From positions 1 through 42,596 of the forward strand of contig NXFV01001942.1 in NCBI GenBank assembly GCA_002803225.1: DNA of 42,596 nt. The letters are read 5' to 3'. This stretch comes from Gamarada debralockiae. Lineage: Eukaryota; Ascomycota; Leotiomycetes; Helotiales; Hyphodiscaceae. Made by a program: the position numbers and the translations under genes. The notes beneath the pieces are model-generated. The model was not told the DNA's origin and made no database searches. It saw only the letters and a program-made list of their open reading frames with translations. Of the stretch, positions 11,132 through 22,086 are shown piece by piece (the first letter of the stretch is position 1; every line of letters begins with the position of its first letter).

Positions 11132-11789
11132 TGACGTGCTCAGAATGATATGGTCGATGTCCTGCTGGTTGGTCTAATCTTGCAATAGCTTGGAGGATTG
11201 GGGGAAGCTTTGGGGTTGGGTGTGTGTGAGAGCAGAAGGCAAGCCGTGTAGCTCAGAGGCGAATTCTGGGTTGCGAAGGTGGTATAGGATAGGGATTCTT
11301 TTAATAGAATATTAGAGTATTAGTTCTCTCTTTTGTATGATTTTCTATTTTGATTTCCTTTTCTTTTAGTACTTGAGGGCAAGTACGAATATAAGGGGGG
11401 ACGAATATAGTAGGGAAATCGGTCACGCTAATCGCTTAGCTAGATATCACGTGCCATCCGGGTATATTTTGTCTTGCGCAGCTAGAACTATACCTAGATA
11501 CCTATATATACAGACGCAATCGTACAACTTGTTTTCTGATGTATTTTTGCAGTGCGTTTAAGCACATGACCTTCGTTTTACGTTGTTTTTGTTTTATCCC
11601 TTACTAAGAGCACGTGCGATATACAGCGCAATCGGGACGCGCTTATACTCGCATTTCGTTCCTTCTACAGTATGAAGCTAGCCAAGTGAACTAATAAGAA
11701 TCGTTAGAGAATCGATGAATCGGTTATCGATTCCGATTAGTCATCAATTCTTTATCGATAAGAATTAGTAAGAATTTTTGACCAGCCTG
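11132..11789. other. right end of the DNA lying inside the SDR gene
   Basis: No gene recognised. Positions 11700-11770 carry several near copies of GAATCGAT/ATCGATAAGAAT, giving small overlapping palindromes just before the break. They do not match the left end at 4743. Confidence 0.4.
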
Positions 11790-11832
11790 GGTAAGCATAG
11801 GCTCCGATATTTCCCCCTTCAAGTTCTGATTG
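11790..11832 (+). repeat. right copy of 42-43 bp direct repeat at the SDR break
   Basis: It matches 4700-4742 with two mismatches. It starts exactly at the intron donor GTAAGC and continues into the full 54-bp intron (11791-11844), so this copy keeps the intact intron and its acceptor while the left copy is cut at 42 bp. Confidence 0.85.
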
Positions 11833-11844
11833 CGTAATTTTCAG

Positions 11845-12286
11845 TAAATTAGTTCTGGAAGGGTTCACAAAATCCGTTAACAAAGAGCTCAATCCCAAAT
11901 GGAACATCAAGCTCATGATCCTCTTCCCGGCCAGAGTCAAGACCAATTTTGCCAAAAGCATCAAGTACTTAACACGCCACCCGGCCTCTACCAATAACGA
12001 AGCACCCCTCAGCACTCTCATCACGTTCATAAACGACTCCTCCTTACCCGCCACCTGGGCTGACTCGGACAGGGGCGCTGCCGTCCTGTTCGATGCCGTG
12101 TTGGGCCAGAAGGACAGACCACTTCCTGTGAGGCTCAATCTTGGCGCCGACTCCCTCCCACTGATGCGCGGTGACGTCAACCTGTATCTGAAGGAGATGA
12201 TGCATTGGGAGGAGGAGACGCTCAAGATGATGCCGTCAATGGATGGGCCAGTTCCGCTTGTAGACAGATTGATTGGGAAGGTTTAG
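11845..12286 (+). pseudogene. 3' half of the split short-chain dehydrogenase gene
   Basis: After the acceptor TTTTCAG at 11844 the exon runs open for about 147 codons to TAG at 12284-12286. It begins with the codons for KLVLEGFTKSVNKELNP, which supplies the Lys of the SDR YxxxK motif and the helix after it. It continues with IKLMILFPARVKTNFAKS, corresponding to the PGxxxT region. The C-terminal third (WADSDRGAAVLFDAVLGQ) matches the usual end of fungal FabG-like oxidoreductases. No frameshift was found in this half, unlike the 5' half at 4231. Without the 5' half it has no promoter or start of its own. If transcribed from the flanking insert it could only make a fragment without the cofactor site. 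Confidence 0.8.
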
Positions 12287-12595
12287 GGCATTCGCGATTC
12301 TGTAATTGAACGGGAAAGTCGAAAGTCGATCAAGATGGGGTTGTGGGTGCCGTCGAGAAGCTCAGGGAGGATACAGAGGCAGATTGAAAATCTCATTGGA
12401 CCGAGTCTGATTGGTACATTACTTCGAGGCTCAATTGAAAGATGACTGAGCTTGTGCAACTCCTTCGACGCCATGCCCATGCCCAACCAAGAATTCCAGC
12501 AAATAGTTCGCTCTGAATCGCTCACATGCAATCGCGAAATCAAAATGAACCGTTTTTATGCAGCAAATCCGTCATTATGCCTCGTCATTTTCGAC
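12287..12595. other. intergenic between convergent ends
   Basis: Non-coding 3' flanks of the SDR fragment (plus strand) and the CorA-like gene (minus strand). No feature recognised. Confidence 0.5.
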
Positions 12596-13987
12596 CTAAA
12601 AGAATCTATATCTCTTCGCCAGAAAGAACAGAGCAATGGCCACTACCACCTCCAACGATACAATGATCGTAAATGCTTTAAGTGAACTTGTGGCATAAAG
12701 TGTGGTGTTGGCGTTGACGTTGGTGGAAAATAGGCCACAGACGACATTTAGGACGGAGAGGATAACGGTAAGTAAGGTCACCCTACCCATGAATTTCACC
12801 ACTCTTCGCCGTCCATTATCAGTGTTGATATCGAGTTGGGCGAGACAGTTCCCCTGGGCGCGGGCAAGCAAGCCCTCGAAAAGTTTAAGGCTGGACATCA
12901 TGGTCACAACATGGTCTTGGACATCGCCGATGTAAAGATGGATGTCCTCGCCTGGGCGTGGATCATTGGCGTTGGTATTTTCTTCGCCATAGTGGTGGTG
13001 GAATGCATTCAGAACATAGGTTTTGGTACCCAAAAGCCGCATCAAGTTCAAAACCCTCACCCTCACTCCTTCAATTGTGGCCATGAATGTCCTAATGTCT
13101 TCGATGCGAGTGGTGTAGATTTGATTGTCAATCACATTGACTTCCGAGTCAATCTTGGCAATGGGCGCCGCAAATGAGTCCACGATGTCGTCACTAACAG
13201 ACTGTCAGCAATCGATTCGCACGTGGAGGGGTCAATGAGCATACACAAACGCGTAGAAGATCCAGTTCCGATTTATTGAGATGTAGTCCTGCAAGACCGC
13301 AATTCTGTCCAACACATGGGTGCTATGCTCGCTCTTCGAAAAGCTGAAAGTGATAGTACCCTCCTTGAACACGATCATGTAGATAGTATGAGGCTCATAT
13401 GATATTTCGGACTGGACTTCAACCACAGTGAAAGTTCTGAGGCAAGTGAAATAGTAGAAAGGGAAATTCTCCATCTTTTCGTAAGTTTCTTGCATCCAGA
13501 TATCTTCAACAGTCAGAGGATGGACGTGGAATGCCGAGCAGAGCAGACGCAGTGAATTTTCGGAAGGGTTTTGGACATCCATCCACCATACCGAATTTTC
13601 CGAGTGTTGCAAGAGAAGCTCATGCAGGTTCCGCCCTGAAATGAAAATTTCCTTGAAGGAAAATGAACGAAGAGCTGAATTCGATAACGAAGAGTAGAAT
13701 GTAATCAACTGGGAGTCTCTGAGACTGCTTGGGCAACTTTGTGTGGTTGAGCACTTTCCATATCGGTTACATGGACGAAGATCGTGGGAGGTGCTGCGCT
13801 TTTCGGGATCGCAAATGTCTGCACTGAAATTTTCGAGGTCTACAAGGCCTTCCAGCGACTCAAGATCGATGATCGATTGGAATGAAGCTTCAGCTTCCGG
13901 CTGATCATCAAAGTTTGAGACCTTCACCTTCGGTAGCATTTTGGTGTCCAAGGGACGCGCAGAGCGGGCTTTGGTGTGCGTGGCCAT
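12596..13987 (-). CDS. CorA-like divalent-cation transporter family protein, GMN motif absent
   Basis: Exons 13987-13247 and 13201-12596 (45-bp intron 13202-13246, acceptor GCTGACAG) encode 448 residues. The N-terminal 200 residues are polar. The middle holds a CorA-type cytoplasmic domain (VWWMDVQNPSENSLRLL, HVHPLTVEDI, then FYYFTCLRTFTV). A long helical region and two C-terminal membrane helices follow (VTLLTVILSVLNVVCGLF and AFTIIVSLEVVVAIALFF). In CorA channels the first helix ends in the selectivity motif GMN; here that place reads STN (GLFSTNVN). A basic KRYRFF tail closes the protein. ATG 13987 was preferred over an in-frame ATG at 14215 because it has a CAAAATGG context and a normal start for the family. 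Cation transport is doubtful without GMN. Confidence 0.82.
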
Positions 13988-14919
13988 TTTGGGTGAGCCC
14001 AGGGAGGAGACTACGAAGTATGGCGTCAAGAAGCAGCTATCGGCCAATCGGGGAACTTCGCAGCACTTGCTATCATCCTTCGCCGGCTTGGAGATGCGTT
14101 GCAGGGTGCAAAGTATCACATTGAAGCGGTTGGCATACATCCAGGTAAACAGAATGTGCGAACGCAAAGGAAAATTGAAGACGTTGGGCCGCTTGTTTTC
14201 AGCCAACCAGAACATGCCGAAGACATGTTCGCTGATGCGAATAGCCGGCGCCTTCCCAAAAAGGAGTTCTTAAGGTGTAGGTACGGCTTCGTAATAACTA
14301 ACTTGTATAGTAGATTGGCCCCAGTCAATTACTCAGTTACTCAGTCAAGATTGAAGATTTGCTCAGCAACTCACACGGTTCATTGTTCTCACCTGGCCGT
14401 TTTCGAGACACTTAAGCTTGTCACATGATCCGCCGGCAACCATCAACAGTGTCAGAGCAATAGTGACAGTACACAGTAGTGATATTATATTGATGAGCTT
14501 GATGAGCTTCACAACTTTATTGATAGTACGAGTAGGAGGTGGATTGATGATAAAAGATAGTGATGGCTCTCCCAGTCCCTATATACACGTTGCAACGCAG
14601 TGATTACATAAGCAATTCCCGACAAATAGCTGCCAGATACGCTCCCAACCAAAAACACCTCATCGACTTCTTGAGTCTCCCCGCTATGGATTATAAGACA
14701 TGTGAAGAGCTCCAGGGCTTCGGCAACACCTCCTACAACTGCAGTCATATCCCATTATATAAGCCCAGAGCATCATCTCAGCAAGGCTGTCAATTCAGAA
14801 ATATCATTTTAATAGGGTTTGAGCTCATCTCAGAGCAAACTTTTGGAAAAGATCCCGACAGCCCGGACAAGTTACGCATCAATGGTCTCTTCTCAGACTG
14901 CGGGAGATTATAACTACGA
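13988..14919. other. upstream region of the CorA-like gene, no other gene
   Basis: The minus-strand frame stays open to 14215 but resembles leader sequence. Several short frames around 14418-14913 on both strands match nothing known. Confidence 0.4.
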
Positions 14920-16225
14920 TGCTGGGCTGGAACTGAATATATGTACCTTGAATTCTATATACCCGATCTGATAAGTAATGAATTGCTTTGGTTGGGATTG
15001 AGGGCATCGTGCTAAGTCCTGAAGGATTTCCTTCACCTTGGCCAGGTTTCAAACCGTCCCGAGAGGTAGCCACAAGTCTCAACCTCGGAAAAACGTTGGA
15101 CCTCATCAACCGTTGGAGTGACAAACCCAATCGCAACTCCGAACTGAAAGATTCTACCTCCATACGACCCAATGGTGTCCCGACAAGGGCTCTAGATGTC
15201 GGGGTGTACTGTCAGAACAGGAGAGAACTAGATACAATCGCTCTCCAAGAAACTGACGAACCGGACAAAAACAATACATGACTCTGAGCCACTGCTGGGG
15301 ATCCGAAGAGTATCTCACACCACCCAGCACACTTATCGCCAAATACAGAAACCACAGAAATCCATCCCAATTTCAGAACTTCCCCAAACATTCAAGACGC
15401 GGTGGTTATTACGCGAGTTCTCGGAATACAGTATCTCTGGATCGACTCTCTTTGTATAATCCAAGATGATCCCAAAGATTGGCGGATCGTATCGAGCAAG
15501 ATGGCCGACGTTTACTCCAAATCCTAGCTTAATATTGCAATTTCACAGTCCTCAGATAGTGGCGGCGGATACTTTGTGGACAGAACACTGGATTCGGTTG
15601 GCGGCTCTTCGCATAAGCTGCACACCCATTGCATATCTGGCTCCAAGCCCTATCCCCTACGAGATCAGGGTTCGTCGGGACTTCAGCATTCCCTACTGGG
15701 AGCTCGAACGCCCTTTGCGGTTGTATGAGCGGTTAATGGTAACGGCGCCTTTGGTATCCATTCAAACATCTCCAATAATTTGAACTGACAGTACTGATTA
15801 TCTCCACAGTTGTCGAGAGCGTGGGTATTCCAGGGGCCTACTTTGGCGCTTCGATCGATTTACTTCTAACTCTTCGAGCTAGTTTGGGAGTCGGAAAGCT
15901 CGTTCAAGTGCGAATGTAACAAACTCAATCAGTACCAAGGCCTTCCTTGCGGAAAATGTTGTTGCAGAACAGTGAGCCAGATTTAGGACTGCTCGAACTA
16001 GCTTGGTGTGGGGCCATTGAGACTTACTCGATTCTTGAGCTCTTTTATCCCAAGGACAAGCTTCCAGCGGTGTCCGGTATCGCCAGTCTTTTCGGTAAAC
16101 ACTTCGTTGCCATTATCTCGCTAGTTTATGGCGGTGTTTCATCCCTCAGCATCTTCTTTGAGACGCTTGAAGTTTTTGCCACTTTCCTGATCGAGGTTTC
16201 CGAGTTACCAGGGCCAGGCCATTAG
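14920..16225 (+). pseudogene. decayed HET-domain gene
   Basis: HET-domain hallmarks appear in order but in different frames. A degenerate LNLGKTLDLINRW segment near 15080 is followed by [14 protein letters not shown] at about 15278, then [16 protein letters not shown] and [11 protein letters not shown] at about 15408-15490, then KMADVYS and SDSGGGYF near 15500-15580. A downstream piece reads YPKDKLPAVSGIAS at about 16045, the conserved DKLxAxSGIA segment of HET proteins. Stops and frameshifts separate the pieces, and no GT-AG set joins them. HET proteins trigger vegetative incompatibility when paired with other alleles; this copy cannot make one. A second, better preserved HET gene lies at 25725-27930. 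Confidence 0.8.
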
Positions 16226-16664
16226 AGCTCGAACATTGTCATGGGTCTCGATAGACCTTATAAGAGCCTCGGATGGAGGGCTTGAATTTTCTTCAGGGTC
16301 AGTATCTTTCCGGCAGTTGATTACAGCGAAAGATGAGATCAAAGAGAGCTGACTTAAAAGCGAATACGACTCTCACTTCAAAGGACTACATGCTTGGTGA
16401 CACATTCTCGGTCAGCTAGATGTCCAAGCAGCATGCATCGTTCCCAGTAGTATTGCCCGCTACTTTGCTCCCTATGGTGTCCAAGCAAAACTACCACCTC
16501 AGCTTCAAGGGCACCAATAAAAAAGTCTTGTTTGCGTCGGATATTATGTGAAAGATGGATGAAATGTGCGACGACCCCCTTCCTATCGCGAATGACTTAA
16601 TCTGCATCCATTTGCCACCCATGTAACGACATATTTGGTGGGAGATTGTCTCGTATTGACGCCG
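16226..16664. other. gap between the HET and Ras-like remnants
   Basis: The minus strand has an open run of about 70 codons here (for example EAEVVVLLGHHREQ) without an identifiable family. It could be the tail of either neighbour or of another lost gene. Confidence 0.3.
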
Positions 16665-17351
16665 TCAAAAGAAGTGTCCGGAAATTATGAGCAAATGAGT
16701 CTGATGTTTTGCTCTGAAAGACTTGGATTTGTTTAAGGATACCTTCTTCGATCCTTTGGTGGACATAATTTGATCGTAAACTAACTTAATATAGTCGAAA
16801 GACCCCCTTGACGTGATATCGTAGATGAGAATCGCCGCCTCTGACTCGCGGATCAAGCTCTCTCGGAATGCGGGATGGCCGCGTATAACATTAATATCAT
16901 TGAATTCGACGAGAGTTTCCTTTTCATCGGCCATGACATATCTTCTGCGTAGGTCGTCTGTTGGATCGATACACTGGATGAATCCATTGGTGACAAACGT
17001 AACAACGGTCAGAAAAGGACCTAACGTATGAATTGGGATGAGAGTCTTAAGAGATATCAATCGTCATTCTAGTCTCAGTAATTAGAAGTTTCACCAAAGA
17101 CCACTAGATCCAGAAAACCTCAAATCACTGACTCCAAATCAACAATTGAACTCGAAAACATGACTGATAGCTCCTGGCTATCCAAGCATGTGTTTTTGAT
17201 CGCTTGAAAGGATAGAGCGATTGATAGTCTCTGTCCCAATTGATGCGGAAGGGGAGTGAGCATTTCATACCTGGAAGCGTAAGGTCGTTTTTCCAACACC
17301 TTTGTCTCCCAATATCGTAATCCTGCAGCGAGATCCATCCAGGTTGTCCAT
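16665..17351 (-). pseudogene. degenerate Ras-like small GTPase
   Basis: Exon 17351-17271 encodes MDNLDGSRCRITILGDKGVGKTTLRFQ (split here as MDNLDGSRCR and ITILGDKGVGKTTLRFQ) and ends at a donor GTATGA. GDKGVGKT is the P-loop. Around 16997-16700 the minus strand continues FVTNGFIQCIDPTDDLRRRY, matching switch I with its DPT. It then reads SEAAILIYDITSRGSFDYIK, the strand and loop after switch II in Ras proteins. The expected acceptor just before FVTNG is missing (the bases read TTACG), the DxxG motif is replaced by NDIN, and no NKxD or C-terminal CaaX is visible. I read it as a broken or very divergent Ras-family gene. A rapidly evolving GTPase with unusual introns is the alternative. Confidence 0.6.
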
Positions 17352-18088
17352 CACTGAATTCGTCAGTTCTAGAACAGGGTTTGATTGATGAGATGTAATG
17401 AGCGATTACAAATTGGAGGTAAAACACTAGTTGTAAAAAGGTCCTCCTAAGGACTCGATAACTCAAAGCTGTTGAAGGATCGTAAAGCACCTTTCTTCTG
17501 AAACTCGCCACAAGTTGTGAATCAGTCACAATATCTGAGGGCTGCAATCTCAGGTATAGTGATAGGGGAGCAGGCAGAGGTAACAAACTAGATTTTTAGA
17601 TATCAGGTTTAAAGTAGGTAAGAAAAGTTGTAAAGGTCGAGGTCTTACCAGCCTGAACACAGCCTCGTATGAGTCGCGTCTTACGTATAAATGATGACGG
17701 CTTGCCACTTGGCTTCGCTCTGCCGAATGAACGAATGAAGTCGGCTTCTGCCGCTTGTGGATCAGAAGGCTGTGAATAGTTACATCCTGTAGCCCGCCCT
17801 TCGATGCATTTACTCAACGCTTCGTGTGTCTTTGGCGTCAAGAAAAACGTGGTGAGGGACTTGAAGTCCTTGGCTTCAATAATTGTCACCGAAATTCCGA
17901 AACACCGCCGTTCCCCACAAACGCGCGCCAATCAGCGCGCACCGAGGCCGCTAAGACCAAGCTAGGGAAATAATTCCTGGGGGTTCCGAGAAACAATTTG
18001 GAGTCACTGCGTGAATACTAAGTTGAATCCTCCTTCTTCTCCCCTTCAATCATTTCTTGAGCTTCTTGCATATCCTTCGTTCCTCATT
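17352..18088. other. region upstream of the aminotransferase gene
   Basis: A minus-strand frame at 17596-17931 (about 110 codons, with SLTTFFLTPKTHEALSKC) is unidentified and may be an exon of the Ras-like remnant. Positions 17940-18088 are the likely promoter and pyrimidine-rich leader of the aminotransferase gene. Confidence 0.35.
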
Positions 18089-19675
18089 ATGCTTTCCACC
18101 GTCAGAGTAGCCAGACATGCTGTCGCCCGCAGCGCAGCTGCGAGAAGCTCAATTGTTCTTCGCCAAGCTTCCACATGGGCAGATGTTCCTCAGGGACCTC
18201 CAGTAAGTCGATCATACGAGGCTTTCGAGCTGGGTATCTGCTAACAATGCACTAGGATGTAAGTCATCGAACTCTCTAATATCCGAGTAATTGCTAATAT
18301 GCTCCTGCTTCCAAGGCAATCTTGGGTAAGTCGAAAGTGCGAGCTACAACTTGCTTTTTTCTAACAGAGTTTAGGTATTACTGAAGCTTTCAAAGCCGAC
18401 AGCTTCAACGAGAAGATCAATCTAGGTACGCGAGAATGATGCGGGACCAATTGGACATCAACTGATAGCTGTTTCTAGGTGTCGGCGCCTACCGTGACGA
18501 CCAAGGCAAACCCTACGTCCTCCCATCCGTACGAACCGCCGAAGACAAAGTCGTTAAGGCCAAGTTGAATAAGGAATACGCTGGTATCACAGGTGTGCCC
18601 GAGTTCACCAAGGCCGCAGCTCTTCTCGCATACGGACCTGGCTCTTCCGCCCTCGACCGCGTAGCCATCACACAATCTATCTCTGGAACCGGAGCTCTGC
18701 GCATTGGCGGTGCTTTCTTCCAACGATTCTACCCCGGCGCAAAGAAGATCTACATCCCTACACCATCATGGGCAAACCACGCCGCTGTCTTCAAGGACTC
18801 AGGACTCGAGGTCGAGAAGTACAGATACTATAACAAGGACACAATTGGCCTTGACTTTGAGGGTATGGTTGCGGATATCAAGGGTGCGCCAAAGGGCAGC
18901 ATTTTCTTGCTCCACGCTTGCGCACACAACCCAACTGGTGTTGACCCAACTGCCGAACAATGGAAGGAGATCAGCGAGGCTGTCAAGTCTGGTGGACACT
19001 ATGCTTTCTTTGATATGGCATACCAAGGTTTCGCATCTGGAGACACAGACAAGGATGCTTTCCCAGTCCGATACTTCGTTGAGCAGGGACATAACCCATC
19101 TCTCGCACAATCTTTCGCCAAGAACATGGTAGGAACTTCTCCTTGGGCTTCTGCGGCTCTCAGCTAACAGTCTTAGGGTCTCTACGGCGAGCGTGTCGGA
19201 GCCTTCTCCATCGTCTGCGCAGACGCAGATGAGAAGAAACGCGTCGATTCACAAATTAAGATCCTCGTCCGACCCCTCTACTCCAACCCTCCCGTCCATG
19301 GTGCACGTATCGCGTCCCAGATCCTCAACGATCCCGCCTTGAATAAGCAGTGGCTGGGAGAAGTCAAGGGCATGGCCGATCGTATCATTACCATGCGCGC
19401 GCTATTGAAGAAGGAGCTAGAGAATTTAGGATCAAAGCATGACTGGAGCCACATCACCAGCCAGATTGGCATGTTCGCTTACACTGGATTGACACCTGAG
19501 CAGATGGAGAAGTTGGCTAAGGAGGTAAGATAGTTTTCTAAGGGAGAAGAGGGATTTAGCTGATGATATATAGCACTCTGTATACGCAACCAAGGATGGC
19601 AGAATATCAGTCGCAGGTATCACATCCGGAAACGTCAAGAGACTCGCAGCTGCCATTCACGCTGTCAAGCCATAG
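18089..19675 (+). CDS. AAT1: mitochondrial aspartate aminotransferase, seven exons with two micro-exons
   Basis: It transfers the amino group between aspartate and 2-oxoglutarate in the mitochondrial matrix (malate-aspartate shuttle), using pyridoxal phosphate. Exons are 18089-18202, 18256-18258, 18316-18325, 18375-18425, 18479-19128, 19177-19524 and 19574-19675, giving 425 residues, normal for the family. All six introns are 48-57 bp GT-AG. Residues 1-29 are an Arg/Ala/Ser-rich mitochondrial presequence. The conserved start [16 protein letters not shown] is split so that Asp comes from a 3-nt exon (GAT) and AIL plus one base from a 10-nt exon. [11 protein letters not shown], the HNPTGVDPT loop and [14 protein letters not shown] (its Lys carries PLP) are all intact. 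The aminotransferase is converged on by the coiled-coil gene at 19865-20955. The enzyme call is very firm. Confidence 0.97.
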
Positions 19676-19864
19676 ATCGCCTTTACCACCATGATAGGAA
19701 AAGCGAAGGCAGTTCTGCAAGATTGGTCGCATCGTTGATACCAGATACGAGTAGAAAGCCTGTCCAATTGTACAACATGTTCCATTACACTCATCATTCA
19801 TAATGCATTTCCCATATGCGCAAGTCTATCTTCCCTTGATCATAAACAACATCCAAAATGAAGA

Positions 19865-20955
19865 TTATCGACCTTTCAACCGCGCAACATCCCTACCAAC
19901 CTCCGTCAACTCCCTCCCAAGCTCCCCATAAACTCTCGCAATCTCCCTCATAACTTTCTCCTTCTCCCCGTCTTCCCTACCAACCCCATATCCCCACAAA
20001 ACCCGTTCCGCATCCGCCTTCCTCTCCCTCAACCTCTCCCTCCCATCCCTCAAATTTCGCATATAATTACCTAACGCCTCGTTCACTTCGTCCGTATACA
20101 CCATCTTATTCCCCCTCACGCCCTTCTCCTTCATCTCTAACCCCACTGTCCTCGCCGTCATATTCAATAATTCTGCTTTTGTCTTGACATGTCGTGCTAC
20201 TGTGCCGTGCTTTGTTTGCTCCAATATCCTAATAATCAAGGAAATTGTAAGATGGTATATCCCTAGCAGTACCGTAGTCTTCCCAACGAGCGCGGTCCGT
20301 CGAGTCTGTAGATCCGCCTTCTTGTCTTCATTATCCTGCTGTAGATCCTTTATGCTAGCAACGAGCTTCGGTATCCGACGATGTAAAAACGACGCATTAG
20401 TGCTCGGACTCAATATCCTCGCCAGAGCCAATGCTTGATTCTGCAGATACGCGGAAACCAAAGCACCGATTGCTGGGAGGTGTGTAGAGAGGGCATTCCA
20501 TTGATCTGTTGATTCTAGTAGCTTGCTTGAGGACCCTGGGAGGGATGGTGTATTGAGACGCGCGGAGAGGAGGAGGATTAGTTCGATGAGCTCTGCTGGT
20601 AATGGTTTATGTGTTGGTGTTTGCTCTCGCGATTTCGAATCCCGTTTGGAGCTGCTCGAGGAGGGTGAGAGATCGAGGTTGCTGAGAGCTGTGAGGAGAA
20701 GTTGGGATTTTGATGTGCGCGTGCGGAATGTTTTGAGAGTCTTCAGGAGAGAAGATTAATTAGAGAAGAAGATTTGATGGGAGGAGAGGTGGGAGGGGGA
20801 TGAAGGGATACCTCGGACACGGTATCGCGTTCTTTTTGGGCGGGGTGGTGTTTCGTTGAGCCGGAGGGATTGAGGATATTTTTCGTGAGGGAGGTATGTA
20901 GAGCTGCGAATTTGGGGTTGCTTTGGAGGATGGAGTCTTCGATTGGGGGAAGCAT
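19865..20955 (-). CDS. conserved coiled-coil protein, possibly HAUS4-like augmin subunit
   Basis: Exons 20955-20812 and 20740-19865 (71-bp intron 20741-20811) encode 339 residues. The protein starts MLPPIEDSILQSNPKFAALH and is helical throughout. A conserved-looking helix pair comes first, then a Ser-rich linker (SPSSSSSKRDSKS), a Leu-rich bundle (ELIELILLLSARL), and long charged coiled coils to the end (RLRERKADAERVLWGYG, then VYGELGRELTEVGRDVARL). No enzyme motif or membrane segment is present. Its layout and its ERVLWGYGVG segment remind me of fungal proteins annotated as augmin/HAUS subunit 4, which recruit gamma-tubulin to spindle microtubules. That name is tentative; the coding call is firm. 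It converges on the aminotransferase gene with about 190 bp between stops. Confidence 0.75.
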
Positions 20956-22086
20956 TTTGGATGTAGTTGAAGTTGGAATGTGGATGACAAGGCTGTGTTT
21001 GTTTTGACACGGCTGAGACGCGCTACTTATGGGACAACCAGATTACTGGTTCTGTTTGTCCTCCTTTCTTCTCCACATCAATATTGGCAATGAGAAGCTC
21101 AGTCTCAATTGGATGCTCTAAGATTTAGCTCCTTTGTGCTTTTAACCCTGTGTAAGGGTTCCTTTTCATCTTTTGAATCGTTCAAACAAATCGGATATAT
21201 GAAGAAAAATTTCCATTTTCAGTATTTGCTGCGTATGTCATCTATTCTTCCAGATTGCCTTGAGATGTACCAGCCAAGGGTAGACCTTTTAGCTGCTTGC
21301 CTTCTTTCTCCCTTCCTTTACCAATTAGGAGCCCGCCGAACGCCGAATTCTCATTCCCTTCAAGTGATTGATTGGCTCCCAATTCCAACTACGATTCCTT
21401 CACATAATACTTATCGCTCTTCGAAAACTGGCTTGGATTTGCCTTGAAGATCTCTTCCTTCAGCGTCATCCACACCTCAGCCATGAAAGCTTCAGGCAAT
21501 CCAGCTATGTAGGACCTGAGTTCCACTGGAACAACGAAGAAGCACACTGTCTTGACTGCCATGAGCTTCAAGAAACTCAGTCTCCCAATAGTTTTGAACG
21601 AATGACCTTAAGGTTAACCCACCAAAATTTACGCTTCGGCGCCATCTTGGAAACAGTTGCCATGGCTAACTTGGATTTTGCGTGGCTGTGGCAGTTTGCG
21701 GCAATATTTGTTCCGGAGACAGGCATTGGGTTCGGATTTCGACGTGTTGATGAAGTTGGGTGTTTTCTTCATGAAGTAGTGGGGTAGACGGAAGATGAAT
21801 TGTTGAATGGGCGTTGAAGTTCGAAGATTGAATTCTCGGGGTGCCAACGTATTGAGTCATCGAGAAGCTGGATCGTTGATGTGAATATGCAATATCGAAG
21901 ACTTGAATCGTTGAAGTGGATTTGAAGAATCGAAGCTGCAAAGTGATCAAGGCTTCGAGTGTCGAGATGTCAAAGACCGAAGGTATCAGCATTTCAAATG
22001 ACGGAGACGTGAAGTCATGAAGTCTTTCGTTCTGACTAGTGAAAGGTCGACAGATCGGCTTTCACAGATTCACTGCGCCCGTCACT
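20956..22086. other. intergenic, possible coding scrap
   Basis: A minus-strand frame at 21389-21571 (with VELRSYIAGLPEAFMAEVW) might be an exon scrap, but no start, splice partners or family could be found. Positions 21820-21980 are rich in GAATCGA/GAAG words without a regular period. Confidence 0.35.

Noticed and set aside
4743..11789. The insert as a classical DNA transposon or a Starship-type element
   Set aside because: There are no terminal inverted repeats and no tyrosine recombinase or DDE transposase; the 42-bp repeat is simply host intron.
20523..20759. Plus-strand frame of 78 codons
   Set aside because: It is antisense to the second exon of the coiled-coil protein, whose frame is far longer and in phase with exon 1.
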